Assembly: GCA_963678705.1 (NCBI GenBank)
Contig: OY783207.1
Span: 21,860,001-21,924,000, forward strand
Length of the DNA stretch: 64,000 nt
Direction: 5' to 3'
From: Panorpa germanica
Lineage: Eukaryota > Arthropoda > Insecta > Mecoptera > Panorpidae
Of this stretch, positions 30,501 through 36,871 are shown piece by piece (the stretch's first letter is position 1; each line of letters opens with the position of its first letter). The translations under genes were made by a program, and so were the position numbers. The notes below the pieces were generated by a model. It did not search any database, was not told the DNA's origin, and saw only the letters and a program-made list of their open reading frames with translations.

Positions 30501-32918
30501 ATAAGATACTCAAATATATATGACACAATCCAAAAGTGGAACTTTTAATTTTCTCAAAGCGCCTTTTATCAGTTTTTGAATTTCAACTTTCTATCTTTTA
30601 CGAATTAAAAGTTAAACAGCAAAAAGTAAAAAAAAATTTTTTTTTAAGGAGGAGGCCAAAAGTCTTAGAATTTAGTCTTTAAATTCCATGAAGCCTTTTT
30701 CGAGGTATCATACGAATCGCGTAAATATATAAACATATACAGTTGGATTATAATATAGGATTCTAAAGAATTAAAATATGATTCAAAGAATTATAAATAT
30801 AATTTAAAGAATTATAAATATAATTCTAAAGAATTATGAATATAATTCTAGAGAATTATAAATATAATTCTAAAGAATTATGAATATAATTCTAGAGAAT
30901 TATAAATATAATTCTAAAGAATTATGAATATAATTCTAGAGAATTATAATCAATATCATAAAAGGAGAAAAGTAAAGATCTATACCAAGTATAATTAAAA
31001 CGCTGTTTCAATCATCAGGATAATAGTAATCTTCGATATAGAAAATGAGGCAAAGAGGTTACACTTCTAGATCGCGTATTGTATTTCACGTTTTTTTTTT
31101 AAGGTCGGCCTATTTTCGATACTGTGTCCTATCACCGACGACCTTCTGCTATTGTTGGAAGTTTTTATGGTGCCGTGACCTTAATGGAATATGTGGGCTA
31201 CTCCATATTTGTGAGCTCTCACATCATCAATTTAACTTAATAACAACCAAACCTAGAAAATATAGGTCTGGTCCGGAGATCGACCCCGGACTATATTGTT
31301 ATTATATATGTCACAAAGAGATAACAAGGCAGTTGATGAATTAATTAATTTTAAAGATATTTGATTACATATTTTGTTAGTAGGTCTTTTGTGGGCTCCA
31401 ATGCACAGCAGTTACTAGTTGCATTGGCATAGTTACACTACAAACAGAGGTAAATAAAGCATTTATAAAATACAGATGAGAACCATGTAACTTATTTTTG
31501 AATAAGTATATGTGTTTCAACCAAGGAAGATGTGAGAATTAAAAAATAACTAAGAAAAAATTTTTTTTGAAAAAAGTTGAGAAATCATTAGGAAAAATTA
31601 ATATATTTATCAATAATTTAGATATTCATGTTCTGCATTTGACAATAACTAGCTAGTTTAGCTATTTTATATGCAAAATGCTTTCTAAATAAACCATTCA
31701 TTAGTAAAATGCTTAGACCAAAAGGTTTGACTTAAGATACAGAAAATATTCTGTATTTTTTGTTGATGTTACTGCATATTAACTATTAAAAAGTAAGAAA
31801 GTTTTAGATAGAAATGTCACCAGGTAAATATTCTTATATTTTATTTAACCAGCACGTTTATATTAATAATGACATTTGAATTAATAAGAATAAATAAATT
31901 GCTATACTTTATTAAGTTACCAAAGAGTTTTACCTCTATAACGTCAAAATGCTAGTGATTATAAATTTTTGATATTTAATGTAAGCAGGAAATATTTCCC
32001 TAAGCCAAATAATGCGTCACTTATCATAAATAATCCATTTTGAATTTAAAAGAACACTAGTAAATATAATATAAAGTAATACTTCAGTAATAGTATAAAT
32101 TATAATGACGACACAAAAATGTTACTTCTTAATTTTATTTGAAAAAGAATAAAACCAAAATAATTTTTAATGTTCGAAGCACACAATAAAAAAAATATTA
32201 AGCAAAAGACAACTCACCAATTATCGGCATATTGATACTCAACTCCTGCGCGAGCCGGAGATAAGTTCGACCCAGTTCGTAACAGCAAATTTGAAGAATA
32301 TCACTAATATCAATTAGCAAATCTGTAAATTTAGTGAAGAAAAAATGTTAAATAGGAAAAAAATGTATCTATAGTATATAAATATTAAATGAAATAAAAA
32401 CATACGTGGAGTTCTTTCCATTCTGCAAGTTAAATAAACGCATGCAGCTTGTATATGGGTAGACTTTCTCCCTCTGGTCAATTGTTTGTTTAATGCCAAA
32501 TTAAAGAAGACAAGAGCACTTTCAGTATGACGCTCTGGTAATCGTAGATGCTGGACAATCAAACTGATGCCTTGACGAGCTTTTTTTCTCGTTATTTCTT
32601 TGGATTCAGCACCAAGTCCGCCTGGAAAAGCTAGAAAAAATATTATTTATTAGTATATACTGTAAGGTTTCAAGTTGATATTATAGATAATAAAAAATAC
32701 TTACAAGATCCATAGCTGGTGGCTCCTCCTCTTGAATCACTTGCAACGAACTGACCTAAAGATTTTGTGCCCCCAAAAGCATTCTCTTCAAATTGTACTT
32801 CTGATACAATAATCGTACTCTCGAGGACAGTACCACAGTTGGTACAGACAGCATCTCCACGACCGTTATCTAAATCAATGTCCGTCGATCCACATTCTCG
32901 ACATTTTTTACCTGACAT
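3598..32918 (-). CDS. BRF1: Transcription factor IIIB subunit BRF1
   Basis: BRF1 bridges TBP, BDP1 and RNA polymerase III at tRNA and 5S gene promoters. Eleven coding exons are placed: 32705-32918, 32406-32630, 32218-32322, 7204-7353, 6891-7117, 6196-6307, 5538-5675, 5239-5460, 4368-4617, 4124-4296 and 3598-3710. They sum to 1929 nt, exactly 643 codons, and every junction keeps phase. Domains: an N-terminal zinc ribbon with C6, C9, C25 and C28; cyclin repeat 1 at about 75-180 (LTRGRK); cyclin repeat 2 at about 180-285 (RRPSGLCGA). The conserved TBP-binding homology block II is at about 420-462 (GIDDDEID). A downstream conserved block ([16 protein letters not shown]) precedes a very acidic C-terminus. 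Human BRF1 is 677 residues, so length is normal. Intron 3 (7354-32217) is about 24.9 kb and hosts other genes. The sequence TTTGCAG directly before the ATG resembles an acceptor, so a 5' UTR intron is possible. Confidence 0.96.
5695..6130. other. Purine-rich stretch in a BRF1 intron
   Basis: Intron sequence between BRF1 exons 6 and 7 is strongly purine-rich on the plus strand for about 430 bp, so the BRF1 pre-mRNA carries a long pyrimidine-rich run. The open frames on the minus strand here are a composition effect (Phe/Leu/Ser/Cys-rich) and not a gene. Confidence 0.6.
6416..6740. mobile_element. MITE with CRE-containing terminal inverted repeats
   Basis: The left end reads ACATCGCTGAATAATGACG and the right end, on the other strand, ATATCATCGTTAAGTAGATG. 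Each is followed by a TGACGTCA-type palindrome and a GGCCCTT/GGCTCTT block. Length is about 325 bp with no open frame. A solo left end of the same family is at about 39295-39352. It lies in the BRF1 intron between exons 5 and 6. Confidence 0.6.
7735..7975 (-). repeat. tRNA-derived SINE copy in BRF1 intron 3
   Basis: This is the antisense copy of the SINE family: GGGCTATTTCTGATGCTGA at the distal end, then the block matching CTATACAACTGCCTAATAA, the AATAACAACCAAGCCC segment, and the B-box-like region (GGGGATCGAACG) at the head. There is about 240 bp and no open frame. Confidence 0.65.
7976..8480. other. BRF1 intron sequence without recognised elements
   Basis: AT-rich intronic DNA. I see no gene and no repeat that I can assign. 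Confidence 0.4.
8481..8814 (+). mobile_element. MITE family A, copy 1 (internally deleted)
   Basis: The left terminus ATGAGCTTTTGTCCTC and right terminus GGACACAAGCCCAT match the family A inverted repeats. At 334 bp it lacks about half of the 607-672 bp form: the centre between the ATTGACGGAGATA block and the GCACTTGGAATGTGTAC block is missing. There is no open frame. Confidence 0.8.
8969..9317 (+). mobile_element. Helitron-like non-autonomous element (tentative)
   Basis: It begins TCTTAATATATATAAATTAC after an A and contains the run CTTAACCGATTTTAATCAAA, familiar from insect Helitron-type repeats. It ends near a GC-rich hairpin-like CGTGGCCGGGACAGCTA, where a CTAR end is expected. It contains a 25-bp tandem duplication (9196-9220 and 9221-9245). 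The exact 3' end is uncertain. It lies between two inverted copies of MITE family A. Confidence 0.5.
9196..9245. repeat. Perfect 25-bp tandem duplication
   Basis: The unit beginning TCTGTTGACTAGATTG occurs twice in direct contact without a mismatch, which points to a recent slippage event inside the Helitron-like element. Confidence 0.9.
9645..9888 (-). mobile_element. MITE family A, copy 2 (truncated)
   Basis: It starts with a perfect ATGGGCTTGTGTCCTATG terminus and follows the family A right half in reverse orientation through the GGTTACCAACCTTACAGC block. It then breaks off into unrelated sequence at about 9888. It is an inverted partner of copy 1, 830 bp away. Confidence 0.8.
10071..10245. 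mobile_element. Short MITE with GGCCTTTT termini
   Basis: The left end GGCCTTTTTAGACGATC and the right end on the other strand (GGGCCTTTTACACGGTC) form imperfect inverted repeats with a shared CAGATCTNCAAT block. Both flanks carry TTAA-like sequence (GTTAA left, ATTAA right), as expected for a Harbinger-type target. Fragments with the same GATCTTCAATCAGATTC core occur at about 52785-52830 and 54200-54250. Confidence 0.55.
10533..10650. repeat. Fragment of a GACGTAATTTATGG-type MITE
   Basis: It contains GTGTGACAAGTACGAGGGAG and ends GTGTGACGTAATTTATGGAT. The same end sequence is seen at about 48865-49155 and 52960-53045. Only one end is clear here. Confidence 0.5.
10681..11000. mobile_element. 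MITE family D, copy 1
   Basis: The left end is GCCCTCCGCACATGGGGCGA and the right end reads, on the opposite strand, GGGCGTCCGCACACGAGCCG. The sequence TAAA stands directly outside both ends, so a 4-bp target duplication or a Harbinger-like TAA is possible. The inner half matches copy 2 at 24.5-25.1 kb (ACTATTGGAAAGTATTTAAAT region, reversed). No open frame. Confidence 0.65.
11001..11861. other. BRF1 intron sequence without recognised elements
   Basis: AT-rich intronic DNA. No gene or assignable repeat seen. Confidence 0.4.
11862..12152. mobile_element. MITE with GGGCTCCATAGA termini
   Basis: The left end GGGCTCCATAGATGAAGC plus ACCAACCAAGTTGTCAAC faces the right end GGTTGTCTATGGGGCCC preceded by TTGTTGTCAACCAAATTGG. 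These imperfect inverted repeats are about 45 bp long with variable spacing. There is no open frame in the 290 bp. The superfamily is not assigned. Confidence 0.6.
12455..12560. repeat. GC-rich minisatellite, period about 26 bp
   Basis: Four imperfect units each carry CTTTGCG/CTTTGCA followed by a run of CCCCGG. The CTTTGC motif starts at 12472, 12497, 12523 and 12549 (spacing 25-26). It stands out by its GC content from the AT-rich intron around it. Confidence 0.85.
12561..14064. other. BRF1 intron sequence without recognised elements
   Basis: AT-rich intronic DNA of about 1.5 kb. A CTCGA pentamer repeat lies at 13490-13507 and a short GT run at 13529-13537. No gene seen. Confidence 0.4.
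14065..14285 (+). repeat. tRNA-derived SINE copy
   Basis: Sense copy: the A-box-like head GTGGGCGAGAGCATTGGTGC, the B-box-like TTCGGATTCGATAACCGG, the body GGTTGTTATCAAGTTAAAT, then CTTATTAGGCAGTGGTGTAG. It reads as a tRNA-derived head fused to an unrelated body. Confidence 0.7.
14389..14586. mobile_element. Short pogo/Tigger-like MITE (tentative)
   Basis: The left end AGTAAAATCTCGATAAAACG and the right end read on the other strand (ATATCCTCGATATAACGG) are imperfect inverted repeats. They resemble the CTCGAT-containing ends common in pogo-like elements. The 198 bp has no open frame. Confidence 0.45.
14805..15065 (-). repeat. tRNA-derived SINE copy
   Basis: Antisense copy with GTTGCCCTATTTCCGATGCT at one end, the CACCATTGTCTGATAAG block, AATAAAAACCAAACCC, and the head GAGATCGAACCTGAAAG with TGCTCTCGCGCCCACTGTG. 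Nearly full length. Confidence 0.7.
15305..15523. mobile_element. MITE family B, copy 1
   Basis: This 218-bp element has inverted repeats of about 40 bp. The ends read TAGAGTTCAAATTACGAGAG and, on the other strand, TATAGTCCAAATCACGATAG, both followed by TTCGGCGGCGACT. TA at the ends suggests Tc1/mariner-type TA insertion. Other copies are at 39660, 40210 and 61541. Confidence 0.85.
15794..16118. mobile_element. MITE with GCCGGTTTCACAG / GCTTCACGCC termini
   Basis: The left end GCCGGTTTCACAGCAGTGAG plus ACAGTTTTGAAAACAG faces the right end, which reads GCTTCACGCCAGGGAGACAG on the opposite strand. The interior is full of short AAAACAGT/ACTGTTTT inverted pieces. The small open frame at 15863-16078 follows from that composition and is not a gene. 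Confidence 0.55.
16369..16633 (+). CDS. Coding exon of an unidentified protein, nested in BRF1 intron 3
   Basis: An ATG opens 88 codons that end at a consensus donor (GGAG then GTAAGA, 16634). Third positions are GC-rich against a very AT-rich background, and codon choice is varied, so it looks truly coding. Residues 1-27 are polar and basic. A Trp/Tyr-rich segment follows ([17 protein letters not shown]), then an acidic stretch with one Cys ([13 protein letters not shown]). I do not recognise the family. It has no signal peptide or zinc motif. Reading through the donor would add only 17 codons. A family A MITE begins 76 bp downstream of the exon. Later exons must lie on the plus strand; the segment at 22647-22871 is phase-compatible, but the link is a guess. 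Confidence 0.55.
16710..17331 (-). mobile_element. MITE family A, copy 3
   Basis: Near full-length (622 bp), reverse orientation. Both ends are intact: ATGGGCTTGTGTCCTACG at the left and GAGGACACAAGCCCAT at the right. The interior has the ACCAACCTTACAGC palindrome half and the CATTTCTAGCGCT block. No open frame and no variable flanking duplication. Confidence 0.9.
17480..17703. mobile_element. MITE family C, short form, copy 1
   Basis: The left end TAAAGCCCCATTACCAATCA faces the right end AACAGTGAGTGGGAACGGGG. The termini are imperfect inverted repeats of the TTAAAGCCTCATTCCCACTC type. A palindromic AGGTTAAAACCTTAAA lies near the right end. About 224 bp, no open frame. Confidence 0.65.
17784..18283. 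mobile_element. MITE family C, long form, copy 1
   Basis: The left end CATTCCCACTCACTGTTTTA faces the right end CAAAACAGTGAGTGCGAATG followed by AGGCTTTA. The interior segment from about 18060 to 18250 matches 54550-54740 and 56035-56215. About 500 bp, no open frame. It sits 80 bp from the short-form copy. Confidence 0.65.
18284..18915. other. BRF1 intron region with a candidate signal-peptide micro-exon
   Basis: Mostly unassigned. A SINE tail fragment (ACCGCTGCCTAATAAG) is at about 18370-18390. At 18674-18712 an ATG opens 13 codons, [13 protein letters not shown], ending at a GTGAGA donor. This is the shape of a secreted protein's first exon, but nothing downstream proves it. Confidence 0.3.
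18920..19020 (-). repeat. Diverged tRNA-like SINE head
   Basis: On the minus strand it reads AGTGGTCGATAGTGTTAAGC, then CTGCTGTCTTCGGGTTCC, with spacing like an A box and B box. It resembles the head of the local SINE family, but the body does not follow. Confidence 0.45.
19021..20912. other. BRF1 intron, old repeat debris
   Basis: About 19630-19935 matches pieces at 53845-53960 (inverted) and 56575-56680, with ends like GTTCACAGGTCCGCATG and a CTGCATACGCCTTCCTTCTG block; it is probably an old TIR element. About 19970-20360 has weak inverted ends (GAGTTTTCTAATTACGG against GTGTTTTCCAATTACAG). Repeated AAGACACGTCTGTC blocks lie at 20839-20895. No gene seen. Confidence 0.35.
20913..21434 (-). 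mobile_element. Decayed PIF/Harbinger element with a transposase N-terminal remnant
   Basis: On the minus strand, 21215 down to 21075 encodes [12 protein letters not shown]...[17 protein letters not shown]...YRM and then stops. This matches the N-terminal pattern of HARBI1-like nucleases (basic stretch, W-hydrophobic, F-x-L/A-A-x-E-L, FxxxYRM). No DDE core follows, so the copy is internally deleted as well as interrupted. The outer ends share CTGTCCACG (AGCTCTGTCCACGGAGTTGC left; GGGCTACTGTCCACGCAGC right, other strand). TAA/TTAA flanks both ends, as in Harbinger targets. Plus-strand frames here are shadows. Confidence 0.55.
21816..21980 (-). mobile_element. MITE family A, variant subfamily fragment, copy 4
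   Basis: It begins ATGGGCTAACCATGACTTA, a variant of the usual terminus (TAACCATG in place of TTGTGTCCTATG). It continues with the family right end, then jumps straight to the GGCCGACCATTTCTAGCGCT block, so the centre is deleted. Confidence 0.65.
22647..22871 (+). CDS. Likely coding exon of an unidentified protein
   Basis: A continuous open frame runs from 22514 to 22927. Its best-supported part is about 75 codons ending at a donor (CCAG then GTATAG, 22872). Visible residues include [32 protein letters not shown] and YPDCTVG, with three spaced cysteines. Codon use looks coding. The acceptor at TTTTTCGAG (22646) gives phase 1, matching the donor phase of the 16369-16633 exon. Another acceptor, TTTTTTAAAG near 22590, would give phase 0. 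I do not recognise the family, and the start is uncertain. Confidence 0.4.
23101..23514 (-). mobile_element. MITE family A, copy 5
   Basis: Both termini are present (ATGCCCTTGTGTCCTATG left, ATGAGTACACAAGCCCAT right) but the copy is older than the others, with many changes and internal loss (414 bp). Copy 6 follows almost directly in the opposite orientation. Confidence 0.8.
23520..23998 (+). mobile_element. MITE family A, copy 6 (left end missing)
   Basis: From about 23556 (GAGTAGGTCAGTGCTG) to the intact right terminus GGACACAAGCCCAT it follows the family closely. The left terminus is replaced by a short reversed piece (TTATATTTTAAGAGATATT) that belongs to the opposite strand of the same family, so the junction is a rearrangement. 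Confidence 0.8.
23999..24085 (+). mobile_element. Solo right end of the family A variant subfamily
   Basis: The sequence from GCACATTTGAAGTCCTGATA through TTTTATAGAAATGAAGACAT to GGTTCACCATCCCA parallels the family A right end but ends with the variant GGTTCACCATCCC, like copy 4. It abuts copy 6. Confidence 0.55.
24545..25061. mobile_element. MITE family D, copy 2, long foldback
   Basis: The left arm (GGGCGACTGGTTGCAAATCT..., about 24552-24675) is repeated inverted in the right arm (about 24905-25050, ending GGTTTGCAACCAGTCGCG). The outer right end is TGTGCGGAGGGCC. The two arms could pair over more than 100 bp. The open frame at 24874-25065 is an arm and not a gene. Confidence 0.7.
25062..25732. 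other. Sequence upstream of the BTBD6 gene
   Basis: No gene or clear repeat. It may include the promoter of the nested BTBD6 gene if the exon at 25733 is used. Confidence 0.4.
25733..25829 (+). CDS. Candidate alternative first exon of BTBD6
   Basis: An ATG opens 32 codons plus one base, ending at a strong GTAAGT donor (25830). The donor phase is 1, the same as the standard first exon at 26063-26156, so it could splice to 26352 in frame. The encoded stretch is very basic ([13 protein letters not shown]). Vertebrate BTBD3/6 genes also have variable N-termini (established). That this exon is used is inference. Confidence 0.4.
26063..29165 (+). CDS. BTBD6: BTB/POZ-BACK-PHR protein, BTBD6 type (Drosophila lute)
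   Basis: Five exons: 26063-26156, 26352-26513, 26588-26846, 26915-27131 and 28314-29165, all GT-AG, giving 527 residues. The BTB domain is at about 100-210 ([33 protein letters not shown]), BACK at about 220-335, and the PHR domain at about 367-521 ([43 protein letters not shown]). The domain order and close sequence match vertebrate BTBD6 and BTBD3, which act as substrate adaptors for Cullin-3 ubiquitin ligases in neural development. The N-terminal 85 residues are Ser/Pro-rich and variable. Exons 2 and 3 both begin at NAGNAG acceptors. The gene is nested inside BRF1 intron 3 on the opposite strand. A possible poly(A) signal AATAAA is at 29438-29443. Confidence 0.95.
29166..30770. other. BTBD6 3' UTR and AT-rich flank
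   Basis: Very AT-rich. The first few hundred bases are probably BTBD6 3' UTR. Between about 30200 and 30700, runs of A and T and phrases like TTTCAACTTTCTAGCACAAG suggest an old transposon tail, but I cannot assign it. Confidence 0.4.
30774..30950. repeat. AT-rich minisatellite with 22-bp units in a 44-bp higher-order repeat
   Basis: The units TATAATTCTAGAGAATTATA and TATAATTCTAAAGAATTATG alternate. The 44-bp pair starts at 30841, 30885 and 30929 with almost no change. Older 22-bp units lie upstream. Each unit is itself a near-perfect palindrome centred on TCTAGA or TCTAAA. Confidence 0.9.
31090..31300 (-). repeat. tRNA-derived SINE copy
   Basis: Antisense SINE: GGTCGGCCTATTTTCGATAC, a ACCGACGACCTTCTGC block, TTTATGGTGCCGTGACC, AATAACAACCAAACCTAG and the head GGTCCGGAGATCGACCCCGG, which is a good B-box match on the minus strand. 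The open frame across it is not a gene. Confidence 0.7.
31301..32217. other. BRF1 intron 3, 5' end
   Basis: AT-rich intron next to BRF1 exon 3. No gene or assignable repeat seen. Confidence 0.4.
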
Positions 32919-34657
32919 CTGCAAATTTAATGATAAATTATTACACTAATTTTAATACAATAATTAATTTGCAACACTTAAAATATTCATTCTCATTTAA
33001 GGTTATATTTTGAAACATATGTAACATATTTTTCTTACATTGATAGATTCAATAAAATAGAGTAAGATTATTACTTTAACACTATGTTCCTCTCAAAAAG
33101 AGCGTTAAAATGCAATAAAATGTTATACTGATTTTTTATTATTATCAATCACATTATAAATGATTATAAACTTTTAGACTGACTTAGACAATGATTTATA
33201 AAAGCAAGAAGCCATCTATCAAACAAAACACAAACTATCTCTTGTAATACAATACCAAGATAATATATATATTATAGATTGGTAACTTCTATGTTAAGCT
33301 TTGGTCCTGCCTTTATTCGGCGAGAAGTTCTTGCAAGACACAAAAGAGGCGGCAATGCGTGGATGTTTGAATAATTATAAATATCAAAAATTTTATAAAT
33401 AAAAAAATTTTTTTATATAACAATGTTTATTGTAATTACTACACCATGATACAGTACATAAGAAAAAACCGTAATTAAATTGCATTTATTTACAGGTAAA
33501 ATGTACGATATAAGTAATGTAATATACGATATATAAGTGTGAAGAAAATCATACTGATAACTAAATCAACTTGCTCAGTAAAATGACTCGGATAACATAG
33601 TATCTAGTCGTTGTAGTGCAAACCTATGAACTAAAATTACTGGGTGACTCTATGAGCGCATGTAAAGTTAAAATTTCTGTAAAAACCACAGCACACAACC
33701 CACATGTGATCCCCTGATTAACCACACCGCTGCCTAAGAAACAACCTGACTATATTTATCATAAAATCAATTAAATGAAACCACAGCCAAAACAAAAAAA
33801 TACTGCACCTCTCTGTAATTAAGAAAGTCTGCTCTTAATTAACAATCGTACGAGCATGCTGTTTTAGAAAAATATCAATTTTAACCCTTTTTACTAACTG
33901 GTCAAACAATCTAAAAAAAACCCCAATTTTCCTATTTATTACTCTATAATGATACATTAATACGATGCGCTTTTTATACTTTGTAGGCCTTCTACATATG
34001 TTAAATGCGAGTAATTTAAACCCGGGGCCCCCACACATGATAAAACATGGCGGAACAAACTATAGTTTATTCAACAAAAGAGAAATTAAATTAAATCAGT
34101 TTTCGTCACACATTACAAAAAATAATTCAATTAATAGTCAACACGACTGCAAGGGTTTTTAATTATTATTATTCCGCTTCTATAATTTTTAAATTATATC
34201 AAATTCTTTAAAAAAAATGTTTTTTTTGGTGAACTACCCTTCACGGGTACAGAGTGTTTTTTAAAATAATACGTACACATGAGGTAATAATTTTCCGAAA
34301 TAATTATAGAATGTGTATATCACTAAATAAACAATTTAAGACAAATAAATAAATTTCAAATTTTATTAATGAATTTGTGACATATGTTTATGATTGCTCT
34401 TAAAAAATATGAAATAAATAAAAGTGTATTACAAACTTGCTTAAAATAAATCTTGGGTTTACGCTGCGTTAGTATCCCAACTAACAGTAAAAGAAAACAA
34501 AAAAGTAATAAACTATATTTGAAAAATAGCAAGCAGTTCAAGCTAATTTGCTAAACCCAAGTACCACAACTTTTAATTAAGTATTATCTTAAATATAGGA
34601 ATAAATTAGGCGAAATTTATTATTTTATTGCTAGTATTTATTACTTGTTTTTTATTA
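32919..34657. other. Intergenic region between BRF1 and tryptophanyl-tRNA synthetase
   Basis: It contains the BRF1 promoter and 5' UTR (right after 32918 on the minus strand) and the synthetase 3' UTR near 34600 (candidate plus-strand TTTATT at 34616-34621). A weak SINE-like fragment (ACCACACCGCTGCCTAAG) is at about 33720. No further gene seen; the open frames at 33835-34541 look like chance. Confidence 0.45.
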
Positions 34658-36871
34658 TTAAAACTTAAAGTTAAGTTTTCGAGGTCTCATAAACTGTTCT
34701 AATACTTCATCCGTTACTTTAGCCCGAAGAGCTTGATGCGCCGCAACAACAGGCTGCATAACCTGGAGAATAAATCAAATATTAAATAAATGTAATGCCA
34801 ATATATGTTTAACTATAATCCTTATTTTATAACTGTTTAACTGTCGTTTATTAATTTTTGACGATTTTTCAAAGGCCTATATTTTCTCCTAAATCATCAG
34901 AAATTAACGGACGCCAGTTACACAGTTATAAAATAGGTGCTCTTTCAAAACATACCTCAATCGCTCGTTTTTTAATTTCACCGCTAAGCATGTCCCCTTT
35001 ACTATACTCATTATAAACATTAAGAAGTTCCTCGTCATCTTCTAAGAAAAATCTTAATAGTTGATATGATACGTCGATTGTACAATCTCCACCCATCGAT
35101 CTATGTTCCTCAACCGTCGCTCTGCCACCGCTAAACGCATGTTTATTAATTTTCTTTTTAATTTCTTTGGGACTATCAGTAAGAAATATTGATGTGTTTG
35201 GATCACTGGCAGACATTTTAGATTTAGCTCCTTGTAATGCTGGTAAAAAGCTAGCATGTATTAGAGCAGGTTTTGGAAAACCTAATCTAGGAGCTACATC
35301 TCTAGTCATTCGGAAGTATGGATCTTGATCTATCGCACAAGGTACGAGACACTGTACCTAGAAAGTATCAAAAAGAATGAAATACAACTCACCAATAAAA
35401 CATCCCTCTAAAAACAAAACTTTTCGTTATCAAGTACTATTTATCGTAATAACTTTTATCTAATGTTAAATTTAACATAATTCTGTTACATTGCCATTAA
35501 ATAAATGTAGAACACCTTAAAAATTTTGACATTATATTAAGCTAGTCAATTTAATTAGAATCCTTAAATACATGTAACTATGTTAGCGGGATCATTTGAA
35601 AATTTACTTTTTCTTTTGTTCCAAAAATAAATGGAAATGTTGATGATAAAGCAGGTGCTGCTTGTACTGCTGGAAATCCTATTTTTCCAATAGGATCCGA
35701 ATCACCAAATCCAAAAATTCCTTTAACTTGATTAAACGTTACACATTTTTGAATCTTAATCACATTTCGGTAAAAGGCCGGGCACTGCCTGTAATATAAT
35801 ACATATTATAAGAAAAAAAATAATCTTATAGCTTAGCTTTTGTAAAAAATTTGTACCCCATGTAATCTAAATCCGAAAATATAAATGTTTTGTTCACATC
35901 GAACCCCATGGCTATGATATCTTTTGCATTTTCCTTTGCCATTTCATTTGCCTGTTCCACAGAGAGATCTTTCCACAATGCTTTTTCATCATCAGTAAGT
36001 TGGATTACTAATGGGACATCAAATGTTTCTTGCAGCCATCTGAGTCAAACGTTTTATAACAATTAGAGGAATTCTAATTACTTTGAAGCAACCACTAGAT
36101 TACTAATGAATGTTTAGTATATGCATACTTAGTTATTATAAAAGGAATAAGATGCCCAACATGCAGTGATCCACTAGAAGGTCCTCGCCCAGTGTATAAA
36201 TAAAAGGATTTCCCTTGTTCTCTTAATGTTAATAGTGTATGTAAATCTCTATGTGAAAAAAATATACCACGTCTTATTAGATGATGCACTGGTTTTCCAG
36301 TAATTTTCTCCATACGAGCTATTATTTCATCATCCAACTTTGAACTTCCAAATCGTTCTGTAAAAAATATTCAACAGTAAACACAACAGTTGATTAGGAA
36401 ATGACATTTCGAATCGGTGACATATATGAGTTGCTACACTCACACTATCAGAATATATTTAATAATATGTTAAAGCATTTAAGCATATGTCATATTGTAC
36501 TTTTCTTGATAGCAAAAAGGTTATCATACATAAAAATGCATGGATAAACTCTAAAAACAACCGGTAAAATTGCACAACTCAGCACGATACTTGCATAACC
36601 TACAATTTAGAATTGACATATGTCGATTATTTTACGATAAATATACATTAATATCGTGTTTTATGCAGCTGCAACAATATTTTAATGTCAACTATATGAA
36701 TAATTAAAACCCCATACTTATTAATTTGTCATAATCAATTCCTGTGTCATTTTTACTAGTTACATTCCATGGGTCTACAATGTCATCATCGTCAGCAGCT
36801 GCTGCACCCTCTGCTTCTGGTCGTATTTCAACATTGTTCATGTTCATAATAATATCATCTCCTACCGACAT
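34658..36871 (-). CDS. WARS1: Cytoplasmic tryptophanyl-tRNA synthetase
   Basis: It charges tRNA-Trp with tryptophan in the cytosol (class Ic synthetase). Six exons: 36718-36871, 36129-36357, 35857-36039, 35608-35788, 34956-35357 and 34658-34762. They sum to 1254 nt, exactly 418 codons (417 residues). The HIGH-type motif is HVGH at 117-120 after YTGRGPSSG. The KMSKS-type motif is KMSAS at 296-300. The family block [17 protein letters not shown] is at 258-274 and the usual end [10 protein letters not shown] is present. There is no N-terminal WHEP domain, unlike human WARS1; the first 50 residues are a short acidic lead. The gene lies upstream of BRF1 in the same direction, 1.7 kb away. Confidence 0.96.

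Noticed and set aside
33835-34541. Several short open frames between BRF1 and the synthetase
   Set aside because: No domain, no splice support and AT-rich composition; chance frames.
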